64,000 nt of DNA, taken from positions 558,001-622,000 of the forward strand of contig NC_088710.1 in assembly GCF_963576615.1 (NCBI RefSeq), read 5' to 3'. Both the position numbers and the translations under genes were made by a program. The notes beneath the pieces are model-generated. The model saw only the letters and a list, made by a program, of their open reading frames with translations. It was not told the DNA's origin and ran no database searches. Positions 25,201 to 33,009 of the stretch are shown here, one piece after another. The DNA is from Watersipora subatra. Lineage: Eukaryota; Bryozoa; Gymnolaemata; Cheilostomatida; Watersiporidae. The stretch's first letter is position 1, and every line of letters starts with the position of its first letter.

Positions 25201-28200
25201 TCAGTACGTCAAACACCCAGTACCAGCTAGCTAGCAAACTGCAGCCGAGTCAGCAAGAGAATGCCGGTGCAGCGTATCCGTGGAAAGATACAGTCCCAAC
25301 CCGGCGCCATGAAGGGCTTATTTGTCAGTTTCAGGAAATGCCTAAAGAGAGGCTGGTAATGAAAGGGAACATCCTATTGTGCATCGAAAGTAACTTTCTT
25401 ATTGGTAAAAGGTACGTAATTCTCACGCCTGCCCTTTTTCTTATTACATGTATGTGTCACTCAGACCTGTTCGACAGCGCCGCTTTTTACTAATCTGTCC
25501 AATCCGGTTGTAGCATGAGGCATAGCTCTGAAGTTGTCGTGCTCCTCGGTATGATTGGTAAAATGCCAGTTGCTGTGAAAAGACTGCCGATAGCGTTGTA
25601 TACGCCACTTAAAGAGACCGTGCACAGACTCCTTCTACCCAAGTACCAGCAACACGAGTATCTCGTTAGATACCTGGTAATTATCGTTTCTCTCTCTTAT
25701 GTCCCATGGTTTTATGGATAAGTGTTACTGGTTTTACTTATTCTTTCAGGACGTGGCAGAGGATGATCACTATGGTTACATAGCCCAAGAGCTCTGCGAT
25801 TACACTGTAGAGGAGTACCTTCCCCTTGTCCCTAAAAGGAAGGCAACCACATCCCTCCATGAAGCGCTATACAAACTGGTTTGGCAGCTGCTAAAGGGTG
25901 TACAGGTAAGCAGCACGTAATCAAAGGCATTGAAGGCTTGTGCAAACTGTGGCCTTTTACACAAGACTGACAACTGCTACTAAAAACTGACATGAGAATT
26001 ATGGTTATGACACCATAGAATGAATTATTGGGATCTGTTATGTGTTATGATCCAGCGTTAGGATGTTTGTAAATTCACTAATCTTGTACAACAGCTAGAT
26101 AGTAAATATAGTAGTGGGAGCAGACAATAGTTTGGCACTTTCACTGCAGATGGATTGTAAACATAGTACAGGGAATGTACAGTAGCTTCGATACTTACAT
26201 TATAGATGAATAGTTGATATTGTGCCAGGGATATACAATAGATTCACTATTCTTGCACTGAAGATGGATAGGAGACATAGTACTCGGAATATACAGTATG
26301 GCTTATACCTATGGCTTATACAGTAGGGCTTATACCTATGGCTTATACAGTAGGGCTTATACTTATGGCTTATACAGTAGGGCTGATACCTATGGCTTAT
26401 ACAGTAGGGCTTATACCTATGGCTTATACAGTAGGGCTTATACTTATGGCTTATACAGTAGGGCTTATACCTATGGCTTATACAGTAGGGCTTATACTTA
26501 TGGCTTATACAGTAGGGCTTATACCTATGGCTTATACAGTAGGGCTTATACTTATGGCTTATACAGTAGGGCTTATACCTATGGCTTATACAGTAGGGTT
26601 TATACCTATGGCTGAAACATTCCAGACACTTATATAGTTCACACGTTCCATACTGTAGATTACAGGTACATAGAGATTGATATATTTAATGTGAGATCAG
26701 CCATACCTGAGAAGTAATAATAATATTATTGAGCAAGAATGTGACTTTAGCAGTTTCTTTAAAACTGAAATAATTAAAGAAGTCTTTGTAGCTGTTTAGC
26801 TCAAAAACACCTGTAAATTTTAGACCCTGCACTGCAGGTGTTTGATGTTACATCGCAATCTCAAGCCAACCAACATACTGATAGACGCTTATGGAAAACT
26901 GAAACTAAGTGATTACGGTCTTACGCAGGTCACTTCCGAAGGTGGGTTCTTTCTTTAATGCCAAGTTCTTTCCAGGTCAAACTGAGAATGCTGAAAGATC
27001 TCAACAGCACCATATTTACTTGTATTTGCTTTTACCGTTGCCTACATCAGTGTAATTAGCAGTCTCTCCATATCTTGACTTACTAGTGTAAAATTGTTTA
27101 AATATAACCTCTATGTATGATGATGTAATATATTTCTCTAGTGTTTATTACTCTGTTACCCTCTTGTTTATTCAGGCCTTAACAGCTTTTCCATTATGTT
27201 TGAAATTATATTTTACTTATAATTTATTTCAAAAAAGCTTTTGACACTTAACTATTAATGTGTATAAACTGATTTCTGTTTGTCATATTGTACATATCTG
27301 TAATAAGAATGATTGTAAATATCTGTATTTGTAAAGATCTATCTAATTATTTCTTATTCTAGACATTTGCTTATTCGTATCCTCGTTGGTCTCAGGCGAA
27401 ACAGCAAACCCACAGACTGGCCAATCATCGCTCAGATTAACGCCAACTCGTGGAGCTAATCTGAGAGATTGAGAGGTCAGCCCACACATTTCTATTGGCA
27501 GGTATGACGTTGTTTCACAACAGTAACTCTGGTGACAACTGCTGGAGACCAAGAGAGTGCAGTATGAACAATCAGTGTTGGATGGGACAGTTGTCTATGA
27601 CACACTACACCATGCACTCAGACATTCAGGTAACTTATTAACATTAACATTTAGGTTACTTATCTAACATTCTTTTGTGACTAAAAACTTAAAATATATG
27701 TTTTAGGTTGCAGGTATGCTTGTCTACTTTGTGCTTACGGGAGGAGAGCATCAGTTCGGAGACAATGTATTTGACATAGAGGTGAATATTGCTGGGGGCT
27801 GGCCAAAGATGAAAGAACTCAACTCTGAGGTGAACCACCTGCTCTGGCTAATGCTTGCCAAGGAGCCGCGTGACCGACCTGACATCAGCACTGTTCTAAG
27901 GTCAGTACCTGCACCGACCTGACATCAGAACTGTTCTAAGGTCAGTACCTGCACCAACCTGACATCAGCACTGTTCTAAGGTCAGTACCTGCACCGACTT
28001 TATATCAGCTCTGTTCTAAGGTTAGTACCTGCACCGACAAAACCTTCAGTTGATCGTATGTGTATATCAACCCAGGCATCTGTTCTGATGGAACATATTT
28101 GTTTGTACCATATGCCCATATGTCTGCTCGAACAATCCATGCTTGCCTTAGAGTTCTGTTCAAACGCATCACTTATGCTTTTGCTTAGGCACCCATACTT

Positions 28201-29940
28201 CTGGTCAGAAAAAAGACGGTTTGAGTTTTTGGTCACAGTCGGTGCGGAAGTGTTGAGTCTGTTCAGCCCGGTGGCTCTTAATAAAGTCTCATCAACTTTA
28301 GACAAACTAAACAGCATCGCATTCAATTCTGGCAGCAGTGACTGGGTAAGCAGATCTGACCCAATTGCCCCAACGTACAGCTCAAGTTTCCAACAGCTTG
28401 CCTTCTTCTTTCACTGTTGCTTGTATATCTATGTTAACATTGTCAGTAATTCTATGTTAACATTTTCAGTAATTCTATGTTAACATTGTATGTATTTCTA
28501 TGTTAACATTGTATGTATTTCTATGTCAACATTGTCTGTATTTCTATGTCAACATTGTATTTATTTCTATGTCAACATTGTATTTATTTCTATGTCAACA
28601 CTGTATGTATTTCTATGTCAAAATTGTCTGCATTTTTATGTTAACATTGTCTGCATTTCTATGTTAACATTGTCTGCATTTCTATGTTAAAATTGTCTGT
28701 ATTTTTATGTTAACATTGTCTGTATTTCTATGTTAACATTGTATGTATTTCTATGTCAACATTGTGTGTATTTCTATGTCAACATTGTATTTATTTCTAT
28801 GTCAACATTGTATTTATTTCTATGTCAAAATTGTATGTATTTCTATGTCAACATTGTATTTATTTCTATGTCAACAGTGTATGTATTTCTATGTCAAAAT
28901 TGTCTGCATTTTTATGTTAACATTGTCTGCATTTCTATGTTAAAATTGTCTGTATTTCTATGTTAACATTGTCTGCATTTTTATGTTAACATTGTCTGCA
29001 TTTCTATGTTAACATTGTCTGAATTTCTATGTTAACATTGTCTGTAATTCTATGTTAAAATTGTCTGTAATTCTATGTTAACATTGTCTGTATTTCTATG
29101 TCAACATTGTATGTATTTCTATGTCAACACTGTATGTATTTCTATGTCAAAATTGTATGTATTTCTATGTCAACATTGTCTGTATTTCTATGTTAACATT
29201 GTCTGTATTTCTATGTTAACATTGTCTGTATTTCTATGTTAACATTGTCAGTATTTCCATCTTAACATTGTCTGTATTTCTATGTTAACATAGTATGTAT
29301 TTCTATGTTAACATTGTCTGTATTTCTATGTTAACATTGTCTGTATTTCTATGTTAACATTGTCAGTATTTCCATCTTAACATTGTCTGTATTTCTATGT
29401 TAACATAGTATGTATTTCTATGTTAACATTGTCTGTATTTCGATGTTAACATTGTCTGTAATTCTATGTTAACATTGTATTTATGTTTTATATGTCTTAC
29501 TGTAGGCGAGTCAGCTGAACAATGGAAAATTGCTGGATGAAATGGAATTAGACTCCCGGTCAGCTAAAACAGTCAGTGACCTTCTTGTTTTTCTACACGA
29601 TGTGCAGCAGAACTACAGCAGGCTGTAAGTGTTCTAGCATGCGTATAACTGTTACCAATGCTAACCTACAAACTCACATTAACTGCTGTATTCTTTATTA
29701 CTACCCTAGCTAGCGATAAATGCTGCATTCATGCAAAAATCTCTTCCACCAACCATCACATCTAATAAAAGTTCCATGACTGTATTCTGTTGTAGCTCGA
29801 TCCACGTCCGATCTCAAATGGGCCAACATCTCCATCATTACTTTCTCTCCAGGTTTCCTGGTCTCTTTATTCCTGTCTACAAGATCATTAAGTCTGGCGA
29901 TTGGAGCAACAAGCCATCTCTCAAACAGTATCTCCAGTAA
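7878..29940 (+). CDS. RNase L-like / IRE1-like protein: ankyrin repeats, long linker, kinase-like domain, KEN ribonuclease domain
   Basis: About 31 exons give a protein near 2,000 aa. Exons: 7878-8078, 8813-8914, 9036-9134, 9759-~9867, 10033-10230, 14544-14648, 14881-15013, 15294-15493, 15613-15810, 16941-17072, 17244-18303, 18425-18609, 18997-~19180, ~19790-19945, 20394-20625, 22711-22832, 22969-23233, 23326-23630, 23743-23925, 23996-24132, 24241-24383, 24650-24741, 25096-25411, 25514-25676, 25750-25905, 26824-26941, 27502-27629, 27707-27900, 28189-28345, 29506-29624, 29796-29940. Phases agree at nearly all junctions; exons 4/5, 13/14 and 19/20 are uncertain. The order ankyrin, kinase-like, KEN is that of vertebrate RNase L, in which 2-5A binding to the ankyrin domain dimerises the protein and activates RNA cleavage by KEN. 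IRE1 shares the last two domains but has a lumenal sensor instead. The ~1,150-residue linker has no counterpart in either. Start ATG 7878 opens MPCVCKPACQGDCPTLLK; no signal peptide. Confidence 0.82.
8560..8790. repeat. Degenerate ~23-bp minisatellite, intron 1 of the RNase L-like gene
   Basis: About ten diverged units resembling ACATAGAGTTACCTCTCTA lie just before the acceptor of exon 2. Units differ in several positions, so the array is older than most others here. Confidence 0.75.
9134..9460. repeat. 27-bp minisatellite beginning at the exon 3 donor
   Basis: About 12 units containing GGTAATCCACCCATATAAG. The first unit is the splice donor itself (CCAG|GTAATCC), so every unit repeats an AGGTAAT-like donor core. 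Period 27 keeps frames open on the minus strand. Confidence 0.92.
10231..14490. repeat. 65-bp minisatellite, ~65 copies (4.26 kb), beginning at the exon 5 donor
   Basis: The array begins at the first base of the intron (GTAGGCATACAGACAG). Each 65-base unit contains ACATACAGACAGAATGTAGG and AGAATAAGGTATGAG. The latter resembles the true exon end and donor (AGAATAAG|GTAGGC). Four or five unit variants (agatata, agagata, agatgta, gatatgta) recur in ordered blocks, showing higher-order duplication. The last few units, near 14400-14490, are the most diverged. Confidence 0.95.
14544..17072 (+). CDS. Exons 6-10: last ankyrin repeat and helical region
   Basis: Exon 6 (35 codons) is a further ankyrin repeat (SGDTPICIAILEGKEEMFDL). 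Exons 7-10 encode a predicted helical stretch with hydrophobic heptads (for example VAMIGVVCRHMSNDELIQRA and SLLLPVIFACTHVKGIEW), perhaps ankyrin- or armadillo-like helices. It ends in a charged segment, EKADIACAELLKTEAEEKAK, that leads into the basic start of exon 11. Exon 7 has two possible donors, 15014 and 15018; only 15014 keeps frame with the exon 8 acceptor at 15293. The stretch IVSLLLPVIFAC is short and unlikely to span a membrane. Confidence 0.72.
15014..15262. repeat. Irregular GGTTAGTAGAC repeat at the exon 7 donor
   Basis: About twenty short degenerate units of the type AGGTTAGTAGACTAGGTTAA start at the donor of exon 7 and fill the intron almost to the exon 8 acceptor. Confidence 0.8.
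15970..16191. repeat. Long near-perfect hairpins in intron 9 (likely foldback element)
   Basis: Two palindromes lie side by side. A 38-bp perfect one at about 15970-16007 is centred on GGGGCATATGCCCC. A larger one at 16035-16191 has arms of about 75 bases separated by only a few bases; the left arm starts AACTGGCTGAATAGACAAC and the right arm ends GTTGTCTATTCAGCCAGTT. A direct repeat of TTTATCAGTTGTAATATAG (15895 and 15948) precedes them. The arms match almost perfectly, so the insertion is recent or the arms are being corrected against each other. Confidence 0.85.
16590..16830. repeat. 25-bp minisatellite, intron 9
   Basis: About nine units of TCTATTCAGTGTAGGTACAT plus ATGTA, nearly identical, about 110 bases before the exon 10 acceptor. 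Confidence 0.9.
17244..25411 (+). CDS. Exons 11-23: long low-complexity linker of the RNase L-like gene
   Basis: Starts with a basic run (KRERKRTRRLKKK), then 353 codons of Ser/Thr/Lys/Pro-rich sequence in one 1,060-nt exon. Exon 12 has an acidic patch followed by KAKKKRRRRRRGKGK, a likely nuclear or RNA-binding basic motif. Exons 15-19 are acidic and proline-rich; exons 20-23 are Gln/Tyr/Pro-rich (QQQRNNK, WYGQQKATISTSN). No folded domain was recognised. The end of exon 13 and start of exon 14 are unclear because exon 13 sequence has been amplified into an 82-83-bp array. Exon 20 needs a one-base carry, so the exon 19 donor is also uncertain. The last ~25 residues of exon 23 (MKGNILLCIESNFLIGKR) already belong to the kinase N-lobe. 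Confidence 0.68.
18640..18900. repeat. Degenerate AT-rich repeat (AATATAGACCTAG), intron 12
   Basis: About 15 loosely related units containing AATATAGA(C/A) fill the intron between exons 12 and 13. No constant period could be fixed. Confidence 0.65.
19150..19760. repeat. 82-83-bp array derived from exon 13 coding sequence
   Basis: Seven copies of an 82-83-base unit follow the exon and clearly derive from it. The exon's CCAACTCCGTACTGCAAAAA and GACACTGACAGTATAAAGTA are matched in the units by CAACTCTATACTGTAAATA and the identical GACACTGACAG string. The copies carry stop codons (TAA, TAG), so they are not simply extra coding repeats. Some copies have CTGTAAATAG or CTGTAATAAG, possible weak donors. 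Confidence 0.88.
20035..20240. repeat. 15-bp repeat (ACTACTAAAACTGTT), intron 14
   Basis: About 12 units of 15 bases. Period three makes open frames on both strands (TTKTV repeats on plus, VVTVL on minus). It lies between exons 14 and 15 and has no acceptor at its edge, so it is taken as intronic. Confidence 0.8.
20569..22352. repeat. 72-bp array of exon 15 end plus splice donor, ~24-25 copies
   Basis: The first unit is the real end of exon 15 (IASNPSIPQSWADLLKHK) with its donor AAAG|GTAGCT. The next 23-24 units are almost identical copies of ~57 exon bases plus ~15 intron bases. Each copy ends its frame in TGA. Variation is nearly limited to one C/T site (agcaatcc/agtaatcc). The final copy lacks the donor (CATAAAGCATATTG). 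Each unit also holds TTCCTCAG|AG, an acceptor-like sequence upstream of the donor. Confidence 0.95.
22400..22660. repeat. Compound repeat (TATCCAGTCACCTGTCATG), intron 15
   Basis: About eight irregular units alternate GTCACC and GTCAATTGTTGTTA forms, ending ~50 bases before the exon 16 acceptor. Confidence 0.78.
24787..25030. repeat. 31-bp minisatellite, ~8 copies, intron 22
   Basis: Units contain AGACCTAGATCTATAGCTAG and are nearly identical to one another, with a single a/g change in one copy. Confidence 0.93.
25514..27900 (+). CDS. Exons 24-28: IRE1/RNase L-type kinase-like domain, probably catalytically impaired
   Basis: N-lobe lysine motif MPVAVKRLP is present, then YLVRYL and YIAQELCDYTVEEYL, the IRE1-type hinge region. 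Exon 26 must start at 26824 (TLHCRCLMLHRNLKPTNILI) to keep phase; the nearer acceptor-like CAG at 26836-26838 breaks it. The catalytic-loop HRD is HRN, losing the catalytic aspartate, while DFG is DYG and retains the metal-binding aspartate. The glycine-rich loop is poor (IGKRSMRHSS). Exon 27 must use the acceptor ending at 27501, giving GDNCWRPRE in the APE position. Exon 28 ends with LAKEPRDRPDISTVLR, the usual end of the C-lobe before KEN. Inference: it may bind nucleotide as a dimerisation switch without phosphotransfer, as known for the RNase L pseudokinase. Confidence 0.85.
26297..26618. repeat. 27-bp minisatellite, ~12 copies, intron 25
   Basis: Units contain TATGGCTTATACAGTAGGGC and alternate cct/ctt in a regular two-unit pattern, indicating duplication of dimers. 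Open frames through it reflect the period of 27. Confidence 0.92.
27861..28040. repeat. 40-bp tandem repeat of exon 28 end plus donor, four copies
   Basis: The unit GACATCAGCACTGTTCTAAG|GTCAGTACC and flanking bases recurs every 40 bases. The first copy is the real exon end (DISTVLR) with its donor at 27901. The three extra copies keep CTAAG|GTCAGT or CTAAG|GTTAGT, so four tandem candidate donors exist. Confidence 0.9.
28189..29940 (+). CDS. Exons 29-31: KEN (RNase 2-5A / IRE1-type) endoribonuclease domain
   Basis: Exon 29 begins RHPYFWSEKRRFEFLVTVGA, the invariant HPFFW-type start of KEN domains. Exon 30 has SAKTVSDLLVFLHDVQQNY and exon 31 YFLSRFPGLFIPVYK, then a TAA at 29938-29940. Overall length (about 140 residues) and motif order match KEN. 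Compared from memory with IRE1 (DLLRAMRNKKHHY) and RNase L (DLLKFIRNLGEHI), the aspartate-leucine-leucine is kept, but the catalytic Arg falls on His and the catalytic His falls on Asn. The domain fold looks intact, but nuclease activity is doubtful. The 1-kb intron 29 is filled by a 24-bp array. Confidence 0.87.
28425..29480. repeat. 24-bp minisatellite, ~44 copies, intron 29
   Basis: Units contain TCTATGTTAACATTGTCTGT with c/t, a/g and stretch variants arranged in repeated sub-blocks. It fills the intron that interrupts the KEN domain. Confidence 0.93.
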
Positions 29941-30234
29941 TCCTTCGCTAACCTTCTAGGAAAACGAAGTTCACTTCTATTTTCTCCGGCATCGATGAAA
30001 CATTTAGAATAATTTTGTTTTCGCTATTCATGTACTTTGCAATCTTTTAGATGAATACATAACCTCATTTTGTTGACATCTCCTTTACCTTTTCATGCTA
30101 ATGCTATTAGAATTTAGACCGATTTGCTAGAGGCTGGAATATGCATTCAGATGTAACCTTACATAATATAAAAACCTTGATGGAGTTTCACCTGAATCTA
30201 TGCTTCAGTACAATGCAATAGTTGCGTGATATAT

Positions 30235-30490
30235 TGTAGTCACTTCGGTGCGTACTTGTAGCGACTTGTGTACATACAGTACTTGTAGTGACTTCTATAC
30301 ATACTTGTAGTGACTTCTTTACGTACTTGTAGTGACTTCTGTACGTACTTGTAGTGACTTCTGTACGTACTTGTAGTGACTTCCGTACGTACTTGTAGTG
30401 ACTTCCGTACGTACTTGTAGTGACTTCTGTACGTAGTTGTAGTGACTTCTGTACGTACTCCTAGTCACTTTTGTACATACTTATAGTGAC
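30235..30490. repeat. 22-bp minisatellite (CTTGTAGTGACTTCTGTACG)
   Basis: About eleven units downstream of the RNase L-like gene. The first and last units are the most diverged. Confidence 0.88.
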
Positions 30491-30733
30491 TCGATACATT
30501 ATAGAGTTTATCAGTATTAAAGATTATTGCTTAATATCTGTGAAGTTTTTCGATTTGTATAAGAAAATTATCTTCTAGAAACAACAGGTAAAGATGACAC
30601 AGAAAACAAGGTACAAGACATCTTGTAACATCAAATTATGTCGAAAATCCATAATTGTATCGTATCTATTGAAAGTCAAAAACTGTAGATGGGCATAATG
30701 CATAATTAGGTAATAGATATAAATAAATATTTA

Positions 30734-30990
30734 ATCTATATATAAATCTCAAAATTGGTCTGTCTGTATGTCCTTCGGTATGTTTGCTATAGCTATTAAA
30801 ATCTAGGAATGAAGAGACCGTATCACAGAAGATTTGATCTCCGAATCTCCCATTCACCAGTTCAATCCATTCCCAATTAAGCCACATGAGATTGATAGAA
30901 TCACTAGGTGATATATGTCCTTATATGAAGGCAAATACGCTACCACTCACCGTTATGATGCAACATCATTCTATGTATTATTAAAAGTCG
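30734..30990. mobile_element. Helitron-like fragment with antisense tRNA-like boxes (copy 1)
   Basis: It starts with CTATATATAAATCTCAAAAT then TCTGTCTGTATG, a start shared with the copies at 32320 and 45610. On the minus strand TGGCTTAATTGG and GATCAAATC stand where an A box and B box would be in a tRNA-derived sequence. No CTAG-type 3' end was found, so this copy is truncated or diverged. Confidence 0.45.
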
Positions 30991-31113
30991 TAAATAACTA
31001 CCTTACTTGAATTAGTCATTGGCAATGTGCCAGGCTAATGGCAAGTAGCAAGCAACTACGTTATAACCTGGTTTTTAATACCCGTTTTTAATATATACAT
31101 ATATATATATATA

Positions 31114-32240
31114 CAGTGAAACATGGATAACTCGCCCTCGGATATAGCGAACACATGGTTAACTCGAATGGATTTGCTTGGTCCGTTTCCACGCAATGAT
31201 AAATGGCTCTATATAACTCGAACTCAACACTGTTAATTCGAACTGTTTTTTGCCCAACGGCTACCGAAATGGTTGCTATCGCTTTAGAAAATCACTTTAT
31301 TCCAAGCCATAAAGGTAAACCTCAAATTTTCGTAATTCATAAGCGTCGTTATTACCTCCATCGGCAAAATATTTTTGTCAACGACTTTTCTAAAGGTTTG
31401 GTGAAATTTGATTTATACTGCTATACGATGAATAGCACGGGCTAGCCGGGTCACGCGCCCAAGGATTTTTGCCAAGCACATACAAAACAAAAGCAGCATG
31501 TTGTTTTTGTTTTGTATTTGCGTGGCGAAAATCCTTGAGTGCGTGACACGGCTAGCCCGTGATGAATAGTTTTCCGACATTGATTCCGCGATGAATCAAC
31601 GTCGGAATGTTGAATGTTTAAAACGTCTTAAAAATTGTTGTAATTAAACGTATACGTTGTCTTAGCTAAAAAAACTATTCATCGTTTAACCTAAACACAG
31701 AATACGTGTGTACATTCAATAAGTATCCATTCAAAAAGCGTGAGTGATATACAATGTACCGTAAAACCTTGTAAAACTTTTAATTGAACTGCCTCGGAGT
31801 GTTGCTCTTAACGAATCCCAGGTAAAGTAAGGTAATCTTTGCATAAACTTCAAGAAAAATCGGCAAAATTGATCATGGGTAAAATGCTCAAAAGAAAAAG
31901 ATGTCTTTTCTTTTGAGCATTTCAGCAACGATCAAGTTTTTGCCAATGTCAATCTAAAAAAACGTCCTGGCAATAACATCACCTCAAACAACAAACCAAT
32001 CTCAAGTGATAGAAAAATCTCTGTACTTTTTGAGAAAAACGTTTTAAACTTTACATTAGAAGCGTTTAATTTGAAACAAGCCATTTGTGCTTTTGATTTA
32101 TATTATAGTTTGTATATGTACATGTATCTACTAATAAATAAGTAAATACATGGACTGTGACAGTGCTCTGATAACTTGAACGCTCTGATAATTCGAACAC
32201 TTTTGCTCGGTCTCTTGAAGTTTGAGTTATCCGAGTTTCA

Positions 32241-32243
<3 letters not shown>
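31114..32243. mobile_element. pogo/Tigger-like non-autonomous DNA transposon, 1.13 kb
   Basis: Terminal inverted repeats CAGTGAAACATGGATAACTC (left) and GAGTTATCCGAGTTTCACTG (right) are flanked on both sides by TA, the target duplication of Tc1/mariner/pogo elements. Further inverted sequence (AACTCGAA and its complement) extends inward. No transposase is readable. It carries a nested 126-bp insertion at 31436-31561. Confidence 0.8.
31436..31561. mobile_element. Nested hAT-like MITE, 126 bp
   Basis: Inverted arms beginning CACGGGCTAGCC and ending GGCTAGCCCGTG enclose a short loop. The 8-bp direct repeat ATGAATAG flanks both sides (31428-31435 and 31562-31569). Eight-base duplications and CA...TG ends are the hAT pattern. 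It sits inside the pogo-like element, so it is the younger insertion. Confidence 0.78.
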
Positions 32244-32245
<2 letters not shown>

Positions 32246-32307
<62 letters not shown>

Positions 32308-32330
32308 ATATTATATATATATATATATAA
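32246..32330. repeat. (TA)n microsatellite
   Basis: About 85 bases of alternating TA immediately after the pogo-like element's TA target duplication, merging into the next element. Confidence 0.95.
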
Positions 32331-32900
32331 ACCTTAATGTTGTTCTGTCTGTGCATCCGTCTGTACATACGTCTGTCCAGCTATAGCGATAAGGTTTTAA
32401 AAATGAGAAAACTGCTGCAAACTGAATTTGAACTCACAACCTCTAGTTCTGTGGACATCCATTTATTCAATACACTACACTGTCCAATTGGCTATACCAT
32501 GGAATAAATTGGTTACAAACTTGAATCACATGCCAATCTTTCATAGCTTCATGTTAAACGCTGCAGCTCGCATTATGTGTAAAGCCATACCAGAAGAAAA
32601 ATCTGTGAAGCTATAACACCGGAAGAAATGCGCATGTCCATAAGTGAAGAAAAATGCATAAACTCATATAGCCCAACAAGACTATTGCAATCAGTATTGA
32701 TCTGTTGTAGGCACTACAGCCGATATGGTATGAGTTACACAGAAACAAACACAGTAAACAGAAATAGTACAGTAGACAGAAATAAACAAACATCTTCATT
32801 TAAAAGTTACAATGGTAAATGTTGTATATGTTGATTAAAAGTAAATTTTCTGTGCAAAAACTTTTTATTACTCGTGCAATGCCGGGCATTCACCTAGTAG
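32330..32900. mobile_element. Helitron-like non-autonomous element (copy 2)
   Basis: Starts after a TATATA run with AACCTTAATGTTGTTCTGTC and ends with CGTGCAATGCCGGGCATTCACCTAGT, written here only as its features: a short CCGGG-containing hairpin-like segment followed by CTAGT, the Helitron 3' signature. On the minus strand TAGCCAATTGG and GTTCAAATTC resemble pol III A and B boxes. No Rep/helicase coding is present. Confidence 0.55.
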
Positions 32901-33009
32901 AAATATATTTATGGTTTACTGTCTATATTTTTACGATTTTTACTTATTTGATTGCCGCATAGAATGAGAAAAAAGCTCATATCAGACTTGAAAGGGCGTA
33001 AAGAGGGGA

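Larger units (their letters stand above)
29941..33009. other. Convergent intergenic region filled with repeats and transposons
   Basis: The plus-strand KEN gene ends at 29940 and the minus-strand KY gene ends at 33010. Between them lie a 22-bp array (30235-30490), two Helitron-like copies, a TA-flanked pogo-like element with a nested insertion, and a long (TA)n run. No exon was recognised. Confidence 0.6.

Noticed and set aside
27361-27475. Apparent coding exon after the CTAG at 27361 (DICLFVSSLVSGETANPQ)
   Set aside because: It joins the previous exon in phase but ends in TGA. The acceptor at 27501 instead gives a continuous kinase activation segment, so this is intron.
31203-31445. 80-codon frame inside the pogo-like element
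   Set aside because: Too short for a transposase, lacks recognisable DNA-binding or DDE motifs, and runs into the nested MITE.
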